The notes beneath the pieces were generated by a model. The model saw nothing but the letters and a program-made list of their open reading frames with translations. It did no database searches and was not told where the DNA came from. A program made the position numbers and the translations under genes. From contig JAHBVH010000142.1 in the NCBI GenBank assembly GCA_019637645.1, positions 1 to 6,488 on the forward strand: DNA of 6,488 bases, read 5' to 3'. This DNA comes from Caldilineaceae bacterium. GTDB taxonomy: Bacteria; Chloroflexota; Anaerolineae; Caldilineales; Caldilineaceae. Below, piece by piece: positions 4,374 through 6,488 of this stretch (its first letter is position 1; each line of letters begins with the position of its first letter).

Positions 4374-5792
4374 ATGAGCCCGTTAACCCTGCACCCTGAT
4401 CGTTATTTTGACCCGGACCCCACCATCCGCGCCCTGGCCCGTGAACTCTATGCGGGCGTAGCAGCCTTGCCCATTGTCAGCCCCCATGGTCATGTGGAGC
4501 CCAAACTGCTGGCCGACGAAAATGGCTCCTTTGGCACGCCCGCGGATCTCTTGATCATTCCTGACCACTATGTCTTTCGCATGCTCTACTCCCAGGGGAT
4601 TCCGCTCGATGCGCTGGGGATTCGCCCGCAAGATGAGGGTTGGTATGAGACCGACCATCGCAAAATTTGGCAGATCTTTGCCGAAAATTTCTACCTGTTC
4701 CGCGGCACGCCCACTGGCGCTTGGATCACCGAGGAGCTGGTGACGATCTTTGCAATCACCCAGCCGCTCACTGGTGAAACGGCCCAGGCGATCTACGACG
4801 AGCTTAGCGACAAACTGGCGCAACCGGCCTTTCGCCCGCGTGCCCTCTTTGAACGCTTTAACGTCGAAGTGCTCTGTACGACCGACGCCGCTACCGATAC
4901 CTTAGCCAGTCACCAGGCGATCCGTGCCTCGGGCTGGGCGGGCAATGTCCGGCCCACCTTCCGCCCGGATGCTGTGGTGAATCTTGATATGGATGGTTGG
5001 CGCGGGCAGATTGACACGCTGAGCGCGGTGAGTGGGATCACGGTCCATAGCTATGCCACCTTTATCCAGGCGCTAGAAGAACGGCGCGCCTTTTTCAAAG
5101 CTATGGGCGCGGTGGCGACTGATCACGCGGCTCAGACGCCCTATACCATTGACTTGTCGGACGCTGAGGCCGATGCGATTTTCCAACGAGCGCTACGGGG
5201 CGCGGCGTCACCCCAGGATGCGGAGCGCTTTACCGGCCACATGTTGATCCAAATGGCGCGGATGAGTGTAGAAGATGGGTTGGTGATGCAATTACATCCC
5301 GGTTCGCTGCGCAACCATAACGATCCGCTCTACCAACGTTTTGGCCGCGACAAAGGGGCCGACATTCCGATTGGGGTGGACTATACACGTTCGCTGCGCC
5401 CGCTGCTCAATCGCTATGGTAATGATGACCGCTTGGCTTTGATCCTCTTTACCCTGGATGAAACCACCTATGGCCGTGAGTTGGCTCCCTTGGCCGGTCA
5501 CTACCCGAGCCTAAAGTTGGGGCCGCCGTGGTGGTTCTATGATAGCCTTAACGGCATGCAGCGCTATTTTGACCTGGTCATGGAGACCGCGGGGATCTAT
5601 AACACCGCGGGCTTTAACGACGATACGCGCGCCTTTGCCTCGATCCCCGCCCGTCATGACCTATGGCGGCGCGCCAGTGCCAACTGGCTGGCCGGCCTGG
5701 TCGCCCGCCACATCATCACCGAAACCGACGCCCACGCCATGGCCCGGGCGATGGCCTATGACTTGCCCAAACGGGCCTATCGCCTTTTGTAA
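4374..5792 (+). CDS. uxaC: Glucuronate (uronate) isomerase, UxaC family
   Basis: The protein has 472 residues, the normal UxaC length. The family isomerises D-glucuronate to D-fructuronate and D-galacturonate to D-tagaturonate in the cytoplasm, the first step of hexuronate breakdown. Amidohydrolase-fold landmarks run in order: SPHGHVEP with H38 and H40 (family HxH metal site), DHYVFRMLYSQGI (64-76), CTTDAATDTL (168-177), RPTFRPD (193-199), QLHPGSLRNHN (306-316), LGPPWWFYDSLNGMQRYFD (382-400), and NDDTRAFASIPARHDLWRR (415-433), where D417 aligns with the TDSRSF aspartate. Compared with E. coli UxaC, the usual DYHCHLPP is SPHGHVEP and the C-terminal TDSRSFLSY is altered, so this is a divergent clade and the true uronate substrate is uncertain. 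GGAAAG (4361-4366) lies 7 bases before the ATG. The gene is divergent from the acid-sugar dehydratase gene, which fits a shared sugar-acid pathway. Confidence 0.88.
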   Translation: MSPLTLHPDRYFDPDPTIRALARELYAGVAALPIVSPHGHVEPKLLADENGSFGTPADLLIIPDHYVFRMLYSQGIPLDALGIRPQDEGWYETDHRKIWQIFAENFYLFRGTPTGAWITEELVTIFAITQPLTGETAQAIYDELSDKLAQPAFRPRALFERFNVEVLCTTDAATDTLASHQAIRASGWAGNVRPTFRPDAVVNLDMDGWRGQIDTLSAVSGITVHSYATFIQALEERRAFFKAMGAVATDHAAQTPYTIDLSDAEADAIFQRALRGAASPQDAERFTGHMLIQMARMSVEDGLVMQLHPGSLRNHNDPLYQRFGRDKGADIPIGVDYTRSLRPLLNRYGNDDRLALILFTLDETTYGRELAPLAGHYPSLKLGPPWWFYDSLNGMQRYFDLVMETAGIYNTAGFNDDTRAFASIPARHDLWRRASANWLAGLVARHIITETDAHAMARAMAYDLPKRAYRLL

Positions 5793-5837
5793 GTGGGACA
5801 GCAGGACAGTAGATAGAGTCTGTCTCACTGTCCCACT
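5792..5837. terminator. Nested inverted repeat between convergent genes, possible bidirectional terminator
   Basis: AGTGGGACAG (5792-5801, overlapping the isomerase stop) pairs perfectly with CTGTCCCACT (5828-5837). Inside, GACAG (5805-5809) pairs with CTGTC (5820-5824) around a 10-base loop. Each arm contains two imperfect octamers (GTGGGACA, GCAGGACA and TGTCTCAC, TGTCCCAC). It fills the 48-base gap between two converging genes, where a two-way terminator is expected. There is no T-run on either side, so it would not be a textbook intrinsic terminator. Confidence 0.5.
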
Positions 5838-5840
5838 GGC

Positions 5841-6458
5841 TTACACCGCGGTGCGGCTGCGGAGGAGGTCGAGGTAGCGTTCGGTGGCGGATTTTTCTTC
5901 GACCGCGGCACTCTCTTCGTCGTCGGGGAGACCCCGTTGGGACGCGCCCATGGGGATGCGGGCGGGGCCAACGCCGGGAACATCGACCATAGCTTGGGCC
6001 TCGCTTTGGGCTAGTTTCAGGACCCCTTCGGCCAAGGCCGCGGCCGCGCTTTCACGCTGGTGAATGGCACTGTTGTTGAGGAAGTTCTTGAACTGAGTGA
6101 TGATCCCCAAAATATCATGCGCGGGTTTGGCACCAGCCCCAATAATAAAGCCCGTGAGCAGAATGTCCCACGTGGTGGGCATGGCATCCAAGAGCCCCGC
6201 TGCGTCCGGGCGGAGTAGTTCAAAGATCCGCATGCCCGTGAAGTTGGCGACAATCATCCCCAAAATAACCCCAAAGACGAGGCTGGTCCCACTCTTGAAT
6301 TGCAGATATTGGGGTGTCTTGAGCTGTTCGGCTTGCCAGCGGCCAAAACTTAAGAGCACCCACTCGACATAATTCCAAATGATCTCAACGGCGCGCTCGA
6401 CGCCAATCGCTGCCGTCAGTATCGGTATCAGCACTGGCCCAATCGTACTTGTGTCCAT
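5841..6458 (-). CDS. Membrane protein of unrecognised family
   Basis: The protein has 205 residues. I do not recognise the family. Hydrophobic segments lie at about 6-37 (one long or two short helices, interrupted by E21, R22 and E25), 57-75 (TSLVFGVILGMIVANFTGM) and 96-121, where LLTGFIIGAGAKPAHDILGII carries a conserved-looking GAGAKPAHD turn. The second half is soluble: a helical Ala/Glu-rich part (132-158), a VPGVGPARIP turn (160-169) and an acidic, charged tail (179-205). Three membrane segments with a charged C-terminal tail are reminiscent of holin-like or scaffold proteins, but nothing here supports that role. GGAG (6467-6470) lies 8 bases before the ATG, with AGAGGA directly adjacent. 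It is convergent with the isomerase gene; its upstream neighbour is outside the window. Confidence 0.75.
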   Translation of the reverse strand: MDTSTIGPVLIPILTAAIGVERAVEIIWNYVEWVLLSFGRWQAEQLKTPQYLQFKSGTSLVFGVILGMIVANFTGMRIFELLRPDAAGLLDAMPTTWDILLTGFIIGAGAKPAHDILGIITQFKNFLNNSAIHQRESAAAALAEGVLKLAQSEAQAMVDVPGVGPARIPMGASQRGLPDDEESAAVEEKSATERYLDLLRSRTAV

Positions 6459-6488
6459 TCCTCTTACTCCTGTTCGTGGGTAGTTATT

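Noticed and set aside
4383..4823. Minus-strand open frame of 146 codons inside the isomerase gene
   Set aside because: It mirrors the UxaC coding strand, has no recognisable domain, and its translation lacks family motifs.

Overview
The window looks like chromosomal DNA of a Chloroflexota bacterium (Chloroflexus/Roseiflexus/Herpetosiphon-like). This is inferred from three features: moderately high GC, a secreted protein with a Thr/Pro-rich linker and a YLPLI segment after its signal peptide, and a large regulatory NTPase of the kind that is abundant in multicellular bacteria. No species-level assignment is possible from this sequence alone.

Left part (1-2840), accessory in character. A minus-strand gene runs off the left edge. 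It encodes a STAND/NB-ARC NTPase with an N-terminal effector-associated domain (EAD1-like), a Gly-Arg-Asp/Gly-Asp-Gln linker, a complete NB-ARC core and the start of what is probably a TPR region. Upstream of it on the same strand is a small secreted protein with a C-terminal Excalibur (Dx[DN]xDGxxCE) domain. Divergent from that is a 63-residue excisionase-family helix-turn-helix protein, with a recognisable promoter and short palindromic half-sites over its -10 region. Three consecutive inverted repeats fill the convergent gap between this gene and a minus-strand tRNA-Glu(CTC).

Middle (2841-3046): the tRNA-Glu gene lacks an encoded CCA end and is driven by a perfect consensus promoter (TTGACA-17-TATAAT). 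The change from accessory to metabolic genes falls at this tRNA, and the tRNA 3' end points toward the excisionase-like gene. This fits an integration boundary, but no integrase and no second attachment copy are visible.

Right part (3047-5837): a divergent sugar-acid pair. A mandelate-racemase-type enolase-superfamily dehydratase (minus) and a UxaC-family glucuronate/uronate isomerase (plus) share a 175-bp control region with a promoter in each direction. Together they suggest hexuronate or aldonate breakdown toward 2-keto-3-deoxy sugar acids; the intervening reductase and downstream kinase/aldolase are not in the window. The octamer TGTCCCAC occurs twice in the isomerase 5' leader and once in each orientation just after its stop codon.

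Far right (5841-6458): a minus-strand gene for a 205-residue membrane protein of unrecognised family, convergent with the isomerase gene.

The best candidates for an interesting system are the EAD1-STAND protein, which predicts matching EAD1 effectors elsewhere in the genome, and the unusual repeat pairs bracketing the isomerase gene.
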